Assembly (NCBI RefSeq): GCF_010729895.1 | Contig: NZ_AP022612.1 | Span: forward strand, 1,054,001-1,118,000 | DNA from: Mycolicibacterium confluentis | GTDB lineage: Bacteria; Actinomycetota; Actinomycetes; Mycobacteriales; Mycobacteriaceae | Reading direction: 5' to 3' | DNA length: 64,000 nucleotides | Part shown: piece by piece, positions 1 through 9,291 of the stretch | Numbering within the stretch: position 1 is the first letter of the stretch | How the letters are laid out: every line of letters begins with the position of its first letter | Translations under genes and position numbers: made by a program | The notes under the pieces: generated by a model | Database searches by the model: none | Seen by the model: the letters and a program-made list of their open reading frames with translations, nothing else | What the model was told of the DNA's origin: nothing

Positions 1-2
1 TC

Positions 3-1052
3 GTCAGCTTCCTGCGCAATCAGGTCACCTACTGCTCGATCATCTGCCCGCTGCTGGTTCAGACCGGCGTGACGGCAGGAGTGACGACGCTGCAGGCGCC
101 GGCCACGTTCCTGGCTGCGTTGCAGTCCAATGATGTGTTGAAGGCGATCGGGATCGCTGCCGCATCGGTCACGGGCCCGACCAACGCTGCGGCGGCCGCC
201 GCGATCCTGGCCGACGGCACCGAGGTCGCTCCGCGGGCGCTGAATGCCTTCGAGGTGGGTGTGGTCGGACTGATGAACATCGTCCCCGCCGCGGTGGACG
301 GGTTGCCGGGGGTCGTCTCGGCCATCCAGACCGCGCGCCAGGACACCTATACCGCGCTCAACCTGCCGATCGTGCCCAACCCGACACCCACGGCGAGGCC
401 GGAGGGAGTCGTGCAGGTCGCGGTGATCGGTGCGATCAACGTGGGTGGGGCCATCATCTTCCCGGCCTTCAACGAGGTGTTGTCCGCGGTCTTCGAGGTT
501 CCCGACGCCGTGGCGCAGGAACTCGCGGCCAGCGGGAATCCGGTCCGGGCGGTGGCCGCGGGTGTCGACACCGCCGCACAGGCTCTGACTGACGCGGGCA
601 CCATCGTCGCGGACGCGGTGGTCAAGGCCGTCGACGACGTCCGCGCGGAGGCCGGTCAGGCGGGCGCCTCGAGGCGGCGACTGACGGTGCCGAGCCCCTC
701 GAGCTCAGTGACTGCAGAGAGTCCCTCGAACGCAGTGACTGAAGGGGCGGCGGCTGCAGAGGCGGTGACTGCTGCAGACGGGGTGGCCCCGCGCCAGCCC
801 GCCGTGAAACCGACTCGGCCCCCGGCGGCCAAGGCGGTCGGTGACCCCCAGGTGAAGACTGAGGACGCACAACCCGTGGACCGGCACCAGCCCCGACCGT
901 CACCTGCACCCCTCACCCTCACGTTGCCGCGATTGCCAGCACCGGCCAGGCACGCCGACGCCCAGACATCCAGAGATGATCGTCACCCGTCGTTCGGAAC
1001 ACGGATTGCCGATCGGCTCAAGGCACCCAGGCCCGTCGACAGGCAGGACTGA
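3..1052 (+). CDS. Hypothetical protein with Ala/Pro-rich tail (5' partial)
   Basis: The reading frame is open to the left edge, so the true start lies outside the window; the GTG at 69 is only an internal possibility. The first two thirds are Ala/Val/Gly-rich with long hydrophobic helical stretches (for example around 421-480) and two Cys near the visible start, which suggests a membrane-associated or exported protein. From about 650 the composition changes to Ser/Ala/Pro-rich low complexity with scattered Arg and His, a disordered tail. I recognise no domain or catalytic motif. Actinobacterial envelope proteins often look like this, but no function can be assigned. It precedes two other small exported proteins on the same strand. 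Confidence 0.7.
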   Translation, partial: VSFLRNQVTYCSIICPLLVQTGVTAGVTTLQAPATFLAALQSNDVLKAIGIAAASVTGPTNAAAAAAILADGTEVAPRALNAFEVGVVGLMNIVPAAVDGLPGVVSAIQTARQDTYTALNLPIVPNPTPTARPEGVVQVAVIGAINVGGAIIFPAFNEVLSAVFEVPDAVAQELAASGNPVRAVAAGVDTAAQALTDAGTIVADAVVKAVDDVRAEAGQAGASRRRLTVPSPSSSVTAESPSNAVTEGAAAAEAVTAADGVAPRQPAVKPTRPPAAKAVGDPQVKTEDAQPVDRHQPRPSPAPLTLTLPRLPAPARHADAQTSRDDRHPSFGTRIADRLKAPRPVDRQD

Positions 1053-1113
1053 AGGGCGCCGTGGGTGCGCATCGCCCTGGTGATTGATGCGACTTGCGCT
1101 GCGTCGCCGTGCT

Positions 1114-1126
1114 TAGGCTGTACCGA
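1114..1126 (+). promoter_or_regulatory. Putative leaderless promoter -10 element
   Basis: TAGGCT at 1114-1119 fits the mycobacterial TANNNT -10 consensus. Six bases separate it from the ATG at 1126, which would place transcription start on the A of the start codon. No clear -35 is visible. Confidence 0.45.
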
Positions 1127-1602
1127 TGGGCCTTCCGGATTGGTCGCGCGGAAAGATCACGCTGGCTATGGGTGCCGTCGCAGCGCCCATTGCGCTGATC
1201 CTGATCCTGACCGCACCACGTGACAACGCGCCGAGTGCAGACTGTCAACGCGCCGACGATGCCGCGCATCACCTCATGGCGGTCTTCCCGGCCGCTATGC
1301 GGGGGATGGGCGGCCATTCCGAGCCCAACCTGTCCCGGACGGCCGCCGAAGCAGAAGCCGCGGTCCGCGGCGAAGCGGCAGCGGTCCAGGATCCGGAACT
1401 GAGGACGAGGGTGCTGAAGCTCGCCGATGCGGTGCACCGCATCAGCAAGGGCAGTCCAAACGCACCCCCGAGTGGGTTCCCAGACCGGGATTTCGTGGGT
1501 GGATACCAGGATTCGACCGCAGCGCTTCACGCGCTGAAGCTCATGTGCCCGAATGTCGGCACCGACGAGATCCCCGCCGATACGCCGGCCCTGCCGAACT
1601 GA
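1126..1602 (+). CDS. Small membrane-anchored hypothetical protein
   Basis: The 158-residue product starts MGLPDWSRGKITLAMG and has one hydrophobic segment at about residues 10-28 (Ala/Ile/Leu), read as a signal anchor. The rest is soluble, Ala-rich and helical, with two Cys, one just after the membrane segment and one near the C-terminus, that could form a disulfide outside the cell. No family is recognised. There is no Shine-Dalgarno sequence. Instead a TAGGCT -10-like hexamer lies six bases before the ATG, the arrangement of a leaderless mycobacterial transcript. The next gene follows in the same direction. Confidence 0.65.
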   Translation: MGLPDWSRGKITLAMGAVAAPIALILILTAPRDNAPSADCQRADDAAHHLMAVFPAAMRGMGGHSEPNLSRTAAEAEAAVRGEAAAVQDPELRTRVLKLADAVHRISKGSPNAPPSGFPDRDFVGGYQDSTAALHALKLMCPNVGTDEIPADTPALPN

Positions 1603-1670
1603 GCTCGAAACCCGGTTGCCCTTACGAGAAGATAGTCCACCGGCAGCCGTTCATGTGCTATCCAGTCAGC

Positions 1671-2186
1671 ATGAGGAAACTGGCCGTGGTCGGTGTGCTG
1701 GCCGTAACTGCCTTTTCGACCATGTCGCCGCTCGCACATGCGGATCGTGCTGAACCACCGCCGCTCTACGGGTATTACAACCTCTCCGTCGACTTTGCGA
1801 AGCAGACCTTCAATGGCACGCCGACCCCGATGGAGTCGAAGACGTTTCCCGTCTCGTTCACCACCAACTGTGACGTGAACGGTTGCCTCGCGCGCATGGA
1901 CAACAGCGACGACCAGAAACGAAATCCCGGCGCACCCCTGGAGTTCGAGTACCGGTGGACCGACGGCCGGTGGGAGACGAGCGGTGAACAGCCCTACCTG
2001 TGCGAGCGCACCGACGCCAACAGCGGTGTGCCGTCCCGTCGCTCGGACTACTGGATCCCGAACAACGACGGCAGCTTCCATGGTGAACGCACGCTCGTCG
2101 TCGGCGGGGCGGGCTGCCCAGGCGAGGGACCGGGCACCCACTGGGTGCCGATCTCGCTGATCCCGATCGACGCCCCGCCGGACTAG
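1671..2186 (+). CDS. Secreted hypothetical protein with four cysteines
   Basis: The start is placed at the ATG (MRKLAVVGV) because it gives a textbook signal peptide: Arg-Lys, a hydrophobic core, then an Ala-His-Ala cleavage site at about residues 22-25, leaving a mature protein starting DRAEPPP. The upstream in-frame extension to 1545 would overlap the previous gene and spoil the signal. The mature domain of about 147 residues has Cys in TNCDVNGC, YLCER and GAGCPG, suggesting two disulfides, and is rich in Trp, Tyr, Pro and Gly, like small secreted mycobacterial proteins of unknown function. No catalytic motif is seen. Confidence 0.72.
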   Translation: MRKLAVVGVLAVTAFSTMSPLAHADRAEPPPLYGYYNLSVDFAKQTFNGTPTPMESKTFPVSFTTNCDVNGCLARMDNSDDQKRNPGAPLEFEYRWTDGRWETSGEQPYLCERTDANSGVPSRRSDYWIPNNDGSFHGERTLVVGGAGCPGEGPGTHWVPISLIPIDAPPD

Positions 2187-2253
2187 GAGCAGAACGCACC
2201 GGAAGCGGCAGCGCTGGCCAGGACGGGGATCAGGCGGATTGGTGTCAGATAGC

Positions 2254-2280
2254 CGAAAACCGCCTGTGATCAGGCGGTTC
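2254..2280 (-). terminator. Rho-independent terminator of tRNA-Arg
   Basis: Read on the minus strand, a 9-bp stem (AACCGCCTG / CAGGCGGTT, 2259-2267 with 2272-2280) closes a four-base loop and is followed by TTTTCGG, just downstream of the tRNA 3' end. Confidence 0.7.
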
Positions 2281-2285
2281 ATGGG

Positions 2286-2358
2286 TGCCCCCGGCAGGAT
2301 TCGAACCTGCGGCCTTCTGCTCCGGAGGCAGACGCTCTATCCCCTGAGCTACGGGGGC
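2286..2358 (-). tRNA. tRNA-Arg (anticodon CCG)
   Basis: The minus strand folds as a full cloverleaf: acceptor GCCCCCG/CGGGGGC, D-arm with GCTC/GAGC, anticodon stem TCTGC/GCAGA enclosing loop CTCCGGA (anticodon CCG), and T-arm GCAGG-TTCGAAT-CCTGC. The discriminator base is A, and CCA is not encoded. It reads CGG codons. It lies divergent from argS, the synthetase that charges it. Confidence 0.95.
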
Positions 2359-2558
2359 GCAGTGATGCGCCATTGGGCCTGCACAGACTAACCCATCGTG
2401 ACGGCCAGTCCGAATCCGATACGCCCCGGTGTCGCGGATGCACAGAACGTCGGCGCCCGGCCACAAACATGGACGCCAGCGCCGAAGGTGCGGGAGACGA
2501 GCCCCCGACCGGTAACTGATTCGGGACCTGACCACCCCAGACCATAGGATGGACACCC
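2359..2558. promoter_or_regulatory. Divergent tRNA-Arg / argS promoter region
   Basis: This 200-bp spacer must hold both promoters. For argS, TAGGAT at 2545-2550 is a -10 candidate eight bases before the GTG, implying a very short or absent leader. I see no riboswitch or attenuator-like structure and no clear tRNA -35. Confidence 0.4.
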
Positions 2559-4211
2559 GTGACCCCTGCCGATCTGGCCGAGCTGCTGAAGAACACCGCC
2601 GCCGCGGTGCTGGCCTCCCATGACCTCGATACCGCTGCGCTGCCCGCCACCGTGACCGTCGAGCGTCCGCGCAACCCTGAGCACGGTGACTACGCCACCA
2701 ACCTGGCGCTGCAGGTCGGCAAGAAGGTCGGCGCCAACCCACGCGAGCTGGCCGGCTGGCTGGCCGAGGCGCTGACGGCGGCCGACGGGATCGCGTCGGC
2801 CGAGGTCGCCGGCCCCGGGTTCGTCAACCTGCGGCTTGAGGCCTCCGCGCAGAACACCCTCGTCGAGAATGTCATCTCCGCAGGCCAGGCGTACGGCCGC
2901 AGTGACGCGCTGGCGGGCACGAACATCAATCTCGAGTTCGTCTCGGCCAACCCGACCGGGCCCATCCACATCGGTGGCACCCGCTGGGCCGCCGTGGGCG
3001 ATGCGCTGGGCCGCCTGCTCTCCACGCAGGGTGCCGACGTCGTGCGGGAGTACTACTTCAACGACCACGGCGCTCAGATCGACCGCTTCGCGCGTTCCCT
3101 GGTGGCCGCCGCCAAGGGTGAGCCTGCCCCTGAGGACGGCTACGCCGGCGCCTACATCGGCGACATCGCCGCGCAGGTCCAGGCCAAGGCCCCCGATGTG
3201 ATGAGCCAGCCCGCCGACGAGCAGCAGGAGACCTTCCGCGAGATCGGCGTCGACCTGATGTTCACCCACATCAAGGAGTCGCTGCACGAGTTCGGCACCG
3301 ACTTCGACGTCTTCACGCACGAGGACTCGATGCACACCTCGGGCCGCGTGGACGAGGCCATCGCCCAACTGCGCCGCACCGGCAACATCTACGAGAAGGA
3401 CGGTGCGACCTGGCTGCGCACCACCGAGTTCGGTGACGACAAGGACCGCGTCGTCATCAAGAGCGACGGCCAACCCGCATACATCGCCGGCGACCTGGCG
3501 TACTACCTGGACAAGCGGGCGCGCGGCTTCGACCTGTGCATCTACATGCTCGGCGCCGACCACCACGGCTACATCGCCCGGTTGAAGGCCGCCGCCGCGG
3601 CTCTGGGCGACGACCCCGACACCGTCGAGGTGCTGATCGGGCAGATGGTCAACCTCGTGCGCGACGGCCAACCGGTCCGGATGAGCAAGCGCGCCGGCAC
3701 CGTCATCACGCTCGACGACCTGGTCGAGGCGCTGGGCGTGGACGCCGCGCGCTACTCGCTGACCCGCAGCTCTGTGGACACCCCGATCGACATCGATCTG
3801 GAACTGTGGTCGTCGGCCTCCAGTGAGAACCCCGTCTACTACGTGCAGTACGCGCACGCCCGGCTCTCGGCTTTGGCCCGCAACGCCGCCGATCTGGGCC
3901 TGAGCGCCAGCACCGAGCACCTCGAACTGCTGACCCACGACAAAGAGGGCACGCTGGTGCGCAGCATCGGCGAGTTCCCGCGCGTGCTGAAGACTGCCGC
4001 GGACCTGCGCGAGCCGCATCGGATCTGCCGCTATCTCGAGGACCTCGCGGGCGACTACCACCGGTTCTACGACTCCTGCCGAGTGCTGCCCCAGGGCGAC
4101 GAGGAGTCGACCGACCTGAACGCCGCACGCCTTGCGCTGTGCCAGGCCACGCGTCAGGTGATCGCCAACGGTCTGTCGATCCTGGGCGTGAGTGCGCCGG
4201 AGCGGATGTGA
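2559..4211 (+). CDS. argS: Arginyl-tRNA synthetase
   Basis: This is a class I synthetase of 550 residues, the usual length, that attaches arginine to tRNA-Arg in the cytoplasm. The HIGH-type motif is HIGG at residues 137-140 within [10 protein letters not shown], and the KMSKS loop is MSKR at about 375-378. The N-terminal additional domain ([10 protein letters not shown]) and the C-terminal anticodon-binding domain (about 430-550, ending [12 protein letters not shown]) are both recognisable. The GTG start follows a -10-like TAGGAT. The stop overlaps the lysA start (GTGA), so this is the first gene of the lysine/threonine operon. Confidence 0.97.
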   Translation: MTPADLAELLKNTAAAVLASHDLDTAALPATVTVERPRNPEHGDYATNLALQVGKKVGANPRELAGWLAEALTAADGIASAEVAGPGFVNLRLEASAQNTLVENVISAGQAYGRSDALAGTNINLEFVSANPTGPIHIGGTRWAAVGDALGRLLSTQGADVVREYYFNDHGAQIDRFARSLVAAAKGEPAPEDGYAGAYIGDIAAQVQAKAPDVMSQPADEQQETFREIGVDLMFTHIKESLHEFGTDFDVFTHEDSMHTSGRVDEAIAQLRRTGNIYEKDGATWLRTTEFGDDKDRVVIKSDGQPAYIAGDLAYYLDKRARGFDLCIYMLGADHHGYIARLKAAAAALGDDPDTVEVLIGQMVNLVRDGQPVRMSKRAGTVITLDDLVEALGVDAARYSLTRSSVDTPIDIDLELWSSASSENPVYYVQYAHARLSALARNAADLGLSASTEHLELLTHDKEGTLVRSIGEFPRVLKTAADLREPHRICRYLEDLAGDYHRFYDSCRVLPQGDEESTDLNAARLALCQATRQVIANGLSILGVSAPERM

Positions 4212-5626
4212 ACGCGCATCCTGCCGGGCCCCGGCACGCCGAGGAGATCCACCACGCGGGGGCTCCGACCAGGCCGCAGTCCCCGGAGGACATCCTGCTG
4301 CTGGCGCCGAATGTCTGGCCGCGCAACCTGGTTCGTGGCGCAGACGGTGAGGTGTCGATCGCGGGTGTGACGGTCAGCGAGCTCGCCCGCGAGTACGGCA
4401 CGCCGCTGTTCGTGATCGACGAGGACGACTTCCGGTCCCGCTGTCGCGAGATCGCCGCCGCCTTCGGCGGGGGAGAGTACGTCAATTACGCCTCAAAGGC
4501 GTTCCTGTGCAGCGAGATCGCCCGCTGGGTCGCCGAGGAGGGGCTGTCGCTGGACGTGTGCAGCGCCGGTGAACTCGCCGTGGCACTGCACGCCGACTTC
4601 CCTCCCGAGCGGATTGCCCTGCACGGCAACAACAAGTCGGTGTCGGAGCTGACCACGGCCGTGAAGGCCGGTGTCGGCCACGTCGTGCTGGACTCGATGA
4701 TCGAGATCGACCGACTCGACGCCATCGCCGGCGAGGCCGGCGTGGTGCAGGACGTGTTCCTACGGGTCACCGTCGGCGTCGAGGCGCACACCCACGAGTT
4801 CATCTCCACGGCGCACGAGGATCAGAAGTTCGGTCTGTCGCTCGCCAGTGGCGCCGCGATGGCCGGCGTGCGTCGGGTCTTCGAGACCGACAACCTGCGC
4901 CTGGTGGGCCTGCACAGCCACATCGGCTCGCAGATCTTCGACGTCGCGGGCTTCGAGATCGCCGCACACCGCGTGCTCGGCCTGCTGCGTGACGTCGTCG
5001 CCGAGTTCGGTGTCGACAAGACCGCGCAGATCTCCACCGTCGACCTCGGTGGGGGACTGGGTATCTCGTACCTGCCGCAAGACGATCCGCCGCCCATGGC
5101 GGAACTGGCGAGCAAGCTGCACCAGATCATCGAGAGCGAGGCCGCCGCCGTCGGGCTGCCGGTGCCGCGCCTGGTGGTCGAACCCGGTCGCGCGATCGCC
5201 GGACCCGGCACCATCACGCTCTACGAGGTCGGCACCGTCAAGGACGTGGCGATCAGTCCGACCGCTCAACGGCGCTATGTCAGCGTCGACGGCGGGATGA
5301 GCGACAACATCCGCACCTCGCTGTACGGGGCCGAGTACGACGCCCGCCTGGTGTCACGATTCAGCCACGCCGGACCCGTTCTCGCGCGAATCGTGGGCAA
5401 GCACTGCGAGAGCGGTGACATCGTGGTCCGGGACACGTGGGTGTCCGAGGACATCGTTCCCGGAGATCTGCTGGCAGTCGCGGCCACCGGCGCGTACTGC
5501 TATTCGATGTCGAGTCGATACAACCTGTTGGGTCGACCCGCGGTGGTGGCCGTGCGCGACGGCGTCGCGCGCCTTGTGCTGCGCCGGGAGACGGTCGACG
5601 ATCTGTTGAGTCTGGAAGTGAGGTGA
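4208..5626 (+). CDS. lysA: Diaminopimelate decarboxylase
   Basis: PLP enzyme of the alanine racemase fold. It decarboxylates meso-diaminopimelate to L-lysine, the last step of the DAP pathway. The PLP lysine is K97 in [19 protein letters not shown], the glycine-rich phosphate loop (DLGGGLGIS), EPGRAI and the catalytic Cys motif GKHCESGD are all present. The GTG at 4208 overlaps the argS stop by four bases and gives 472 residues, about 25 longer than I recall for the M. tuberculosis protein (447). The extra N-terminus (NAHPAGPRH...) precedes the conserved [10 protein letters not shown], so a later start cannot be excluded. Confidence 0.95.
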   Translation: MNAHPAGPRHAEEIHHAGAPTRPQSPEDILLLAPNVWPRNLVRGADGEVSIAGVTVSELAREYGTPLFVIDEDDFRSRCREIAAAFGGGEYVNYASKAFLCSEIARWVAEEGLSLDVCSAGELAVALHADFPPERIALHGNNKSVSELTTAVKAGVGHVVLDSMIEIDRLDAIAGEAGVVQDVFLRVTVGVEAHTHEFISTAHEDQKFGLSLASGAAMAGVRRVFETDNLRLVGLHSHIGSQIFDVAGFEIAAHRVLGLLRDVVAEFGVDKTAQISTVDLGGGLGISYLPQDDPPPMAELASKLHQIIESEAAAVGLPVPRLVVEPGRAIAGPGTITLYEVGTVKDVAISPTAQRRYVSVDGGMSDNIRTSLYGAEYDARLVSRFSHAGPVLARIVGKHCESGDIVVRDTWVSEDIVPGDLLAVAATGAYCYSMSSRYNLLGRPAVVAVRDGVARLVLRRETVDDLLSLEVR

Positions 5627-5630
5627 TCGC

Positions 5631-6956
5631 ATGAGCGCATCCGAAAAGCCGGTCGGCATAGCGGTGTTGGGCCTGGGCAATGTCGGCACCGAGGTGGTCC
5701 GCATCCTCGACGAGAGCGCCGAGGACCTGGCCGCCCGCGTTGGCGCACCTCTGGTGCTGCGCGGGGTCGGCGTCCGCAACGTCTCCGACGACCGCGGGGT
5801 CCCGGTCGACCTGCTCACCGACGACATCGAAGCCCTGGTGGCGCGTGACGACGTGGACATCGTGGTCGAGGTCATGGGTCCGGTGGAACCGGCGCGCAAG
5901 GCGATCCTGGCCGCACTCGAGAGCGGGAAGTCGGTCGTCACGGCCAACAAGGCCCTGTTGGCGCAGTCCACGGGCGAGTTGGCGCAGGCCGCCGAACAGG
6001 CCCGAGTGGACCTGTACTTCGAGGCGGCCGTCGCCGGCGCGATCCCCGTGATCCGCCCCCTGACGCAGTCGCTGGCCGGTGACACCGTGCTCCGGGTGGC
6101 CGGCATCGTCAACGGCACCACGAACTACATCCTGTCGGCCATGAGCGACACCGGTGCCAGCTACGACAGTGCGCTCGCCGACGCCAGCGCGCTCGGGTAC
6201 GCCGAGGCGGACCCGACCGCCGACGTCGAAGGCTATGACGCGGCCGCCAAGGCCGCGATCCTGGCCTCGATCGCGTTCCACACCCGGGTCACCGCCGACG
6301 ACGTCTACCGCGAGGGCATCACCAAGGTCACCGCGGAGGACTTCGAATCGGCGAAGGCCCTGGGCTGCACCATCAAGCTGCTGTCGATCTGCGAACGGAT
6401 CACCAACGGCGATGGGCAGGAGAGCGTTTCGGCGCGCGTCTATCCCGCACTGGTGCCGCTGGACCACCCGTTGGCCGCGGTCAACGGTGCGTTCAACGCA
6501 GTCGTGGTCGAGGCGGAGGCCGCCGGTCGGTTGATGTTCTACGGCCAGGGTGCCGGGGGTGCACCGACGGCCTCGGCGGTCCTGGGTGACCTTGTGATGG
6601 CCGCACGCAACCGGGTCCAGGGCGGTCGCGGCCCGCGTGAATCGAAGTACGCGCGGTTGGCCATCGCCCCCATCGGCGTGGTGCCGACGCGGTACTACGT
6701 CAGCCTGTATGTCAGCGACAAGCCCGGCGTGCTGTCCTCGGTCGCGGCTGAGTTCGCCAAGCGTGAGGTCAGCATCGCCGAGGTCCGCCAGGAGGGTGTG
6801 GTCAACGAGGGCGGTCAGCGAGTCGGTGCCCGCATTGCTGTGCTGACTCACCGTGCCACCGACGCCGCATTGAGCGAAACCATCACCGCGCTCGGGGATC
6901 TCGACGCGGTCTCGAGCGTGGCCAGTGTGCTGCGAATGGAAGGAGCGGGCGAATGA
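5631..6956 (+). CDS. hom: Homoserine dehydrogenase
   Basis: NAD(P)H-dependent reduction of aspartate semialdehyde to homoserine, the branch point to threonine and methionine. Rossmann motif [10 protein letters not shown] lies at about residues 12-21, the catalytic region NGTTNYIL and the [15 protein letters not shown] helix follow, and a C-terminal ACT domain starts near residue 355 ([18 protein letters not shown]), the known site of threonine feedback in this class. The length of 441 is normal. It begins four bases after lysA and ends in an ATGA overlap with thrC, implying translational coupling. Confidence 0.97.
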   Translation: MSASEKPVGIAVLGLGNVGTEVVRILDESAEDLAARVGAPLVLRGVGVRNVSDDRGVPVDLLTDDIEALVARDDVDIVVEVMGPVEPARKAILAALESGKSVVTANKALLAQSTGELAQAAEQARVDLYFEAAVAGAIPVIRPLTQSLAGDTVLRVAGIVNGTTNYILSAMSDTGASYDSALADASALGYAEADPTADVEGYDAAAKAAILASIAFHTRVTADDVYREGITKVTAEDFESAKALGCTIKLLSICERITNGDGQESVSARVYPALVPLDHPLAAVNGAFNAVVVEAEAAGRLMFYGQGAGGAPTASAVLGDLVMAARNRVQGGRGPRESKYARLAIAPIGVVPTRYYVSLYVSDKPGVLSSVAAEFAKREVSIAEVRQEGVVNEGGQRVGARIAVLTHRATDAALSETITALGDLDAVSSVASVLRMEGAGE

Positions 6957-8035
6957 GCGCCCCCAAGACCACGGTCCATTCGGCGTGGCCGGGCCTGATC
7001 GAGGCCTACCGGGACCGACTGCCGGTGGCCGCCGGCTGGACGCCGATCACACTGCTGGAGGGCGGCACGCCGCTCATCCACGCCAAGCGCCTGTCCGAGT
7101 ACACCGGATGCACGGTGTACCTCAAGGTCGAGGGTCTGAACCCGACCGGGTCGTTCAAGGACCGCGGCATGACCATGGCCGTCACGGACGCAGTGGCCCG
7201 CGGTCAGCAGGCCGTGCTGTGCGCCTCCACGGGCAACACGTCGGCGTCGGCCGCGGCCTATGCGGCGCGCGGCGGCATCACCTGCGCGGTGCTGATCCCG
7301 CAGGGCAAGATCGCGATGGGCAAGCTGGCTCAGGCGGTCATGCACGGCGCCAAGATCATTCAGGTCGACGGCAACTTCGATGACTGCCTCGAACTGGCGC
7401 GCAAACTGACCACCGACTACCCGACCATCGGGCTGGTCAACAGCGTCAACCCGGTCCGGATCGAAGGCCAGAAGACCGCGGCGTTCGAGATCATGGACGT
7501 GCTTGGGCGCGCCCCCGATGTCCACTCGCTGCCGGTGGGCAACGCAGGCAACATCACCGCCTACTGGCGGGGTTACTCGGAGTACCACCGCGACGGCGTG
7601 ACCGATTCGCTGCCGAGGATGCTCGGCACCCAGGCGGCCGGGGCCGCCCCACTGGTCCACGGCGCACCCGTCAAGGACCCGGAGACCATCGCGACGGCCA
7701 TCCGGATCGGGTCGCCGGCGTCCTGGGCGGGTGCCGTTGAGGCGCAACAGCAGTCGAACGGTCGGTTCCTGGCCGCCACCGACGAGGAGATCCTGGCCGC
7801 CTACCACCTGGTGGCGCGCACCGAGGGTGTCTTCGTCGAACCGGCCTCGGCCGCGAGCATCGCGGGCCTGCTGAAGTCGGTCGAGGACGGCTGGGTGGCC
7901 AAGGGTTCCACCGTGGTGTGCACCGTGACCGGCAACGGCCTGAAGGACCCCGACACCGCCCTCAAGGGCATGCCGACGGTCACCGCGGTGCCGGTGGATC
8001 CGGCTGCGGTCGTGGAGAAGCTGGGTCTGGTCTAG
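6953..8035 (+). CDS. thrC: Threonine synthase
   Basis: PLP enzyme of fold type II that converts O-phosphohomoserine to threonine. The PLP lysine is K69 in SFKDRGM, and the phosphate-binding [13 protein letters not shown] and a late [10 protein letters not shown] motif are visible. At 360 residues it is the short bacterial class. The ATG overlaps the hom stop (ATGA). It lies before thrB in the order hom-thrC-thrB, as in other actinobacteria. Confidence 0.97.
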   Translation: MSAPKTTVHSAWPGLIEAYRDRLPVAAGWTPITLLEGGTPLIHAKRLSEYTGCTVYLKVEGLNPTGSFKDRGMTMAVTDAVARGQQAVLCASTGNTSASAAAYAARGGITCAVLIPQGKIAMGKLAQAVMHGAKIIQVDGNFDDCLELARKLTTDYPTIGLVNSVNPVRIEGQKTAAFEIMDVLGRAPDVHSLPVGNAGNITAYWRGYSEYHRDGVTDSLPRMLGTQAAGAAPLVHGAPVKDPETIATAIRIGSPASWAGAVEAQQQSNGRFLAATDEEILAAYHLVARTEGVFVEPASAASIAGLLKSVEDGWVAKGSTVVCTVTGNGLKDPDTALKGMPTVTAVPVDPAAVVEKLGLV

Positions 8036-8989
<954 letters not shown>

Positions 8990-9048
8990 CGACGGTGTCG
9001 TTTGCGACCCTGACGACATTGTCGGTTGGCCACGCGGGGGCGGGTTTC

Positions 9049-9077
9049 TTGCTTCCGGCAACGATGCAGGATATCCT
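9049..9077 (+). promoter_or_regulatory. Putative rho promoter
   Basis: TTGCTT at 9049-9054 and TATCCT at 9072-9077 are separated by 17 bases, a good SigA-type match. Transcription from about 9084 would give a leader of about 205 nt before the rho GTG. The gap 8990-9291 otherwise holds no gene I can support. Long rho leaders are used for autoregulation in other bacteria, which is plausible but unproven here. Confidence 0.5.
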
Positions 9078-9291
9078 CGGTCCCGTCCCGGCAATTCGCA
9101 GCTTCTCTGCGCCGACACTAGGACGACCACTCACTTCTCGTGTCTCACTCGTGTACCGACGGTTCGTCGTACAGCCGCGAATCCCGGTGATCATCGTTTC
9201 GTGACCCTGATGGTGGCACGTGGTGCGCCCAGTGGTTGCTGGACATACCGAACCCTCGCTCAAATGCATCGCGAGGGAAGAAAGGAAATCC

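Noticed and set aside
2388..4061. A 557-codon minus-strand frame opposite argS
   Set aside because: Antisense shadow of argS with Arg/Gly/Val-rich composition and no start signal.
9220..9291. Upstream extension of rho to 9220
   Set aside because: The added residues are not Rho-like and the GTG at 9292 has the ribosome site, so the stretch is better explained as leader.
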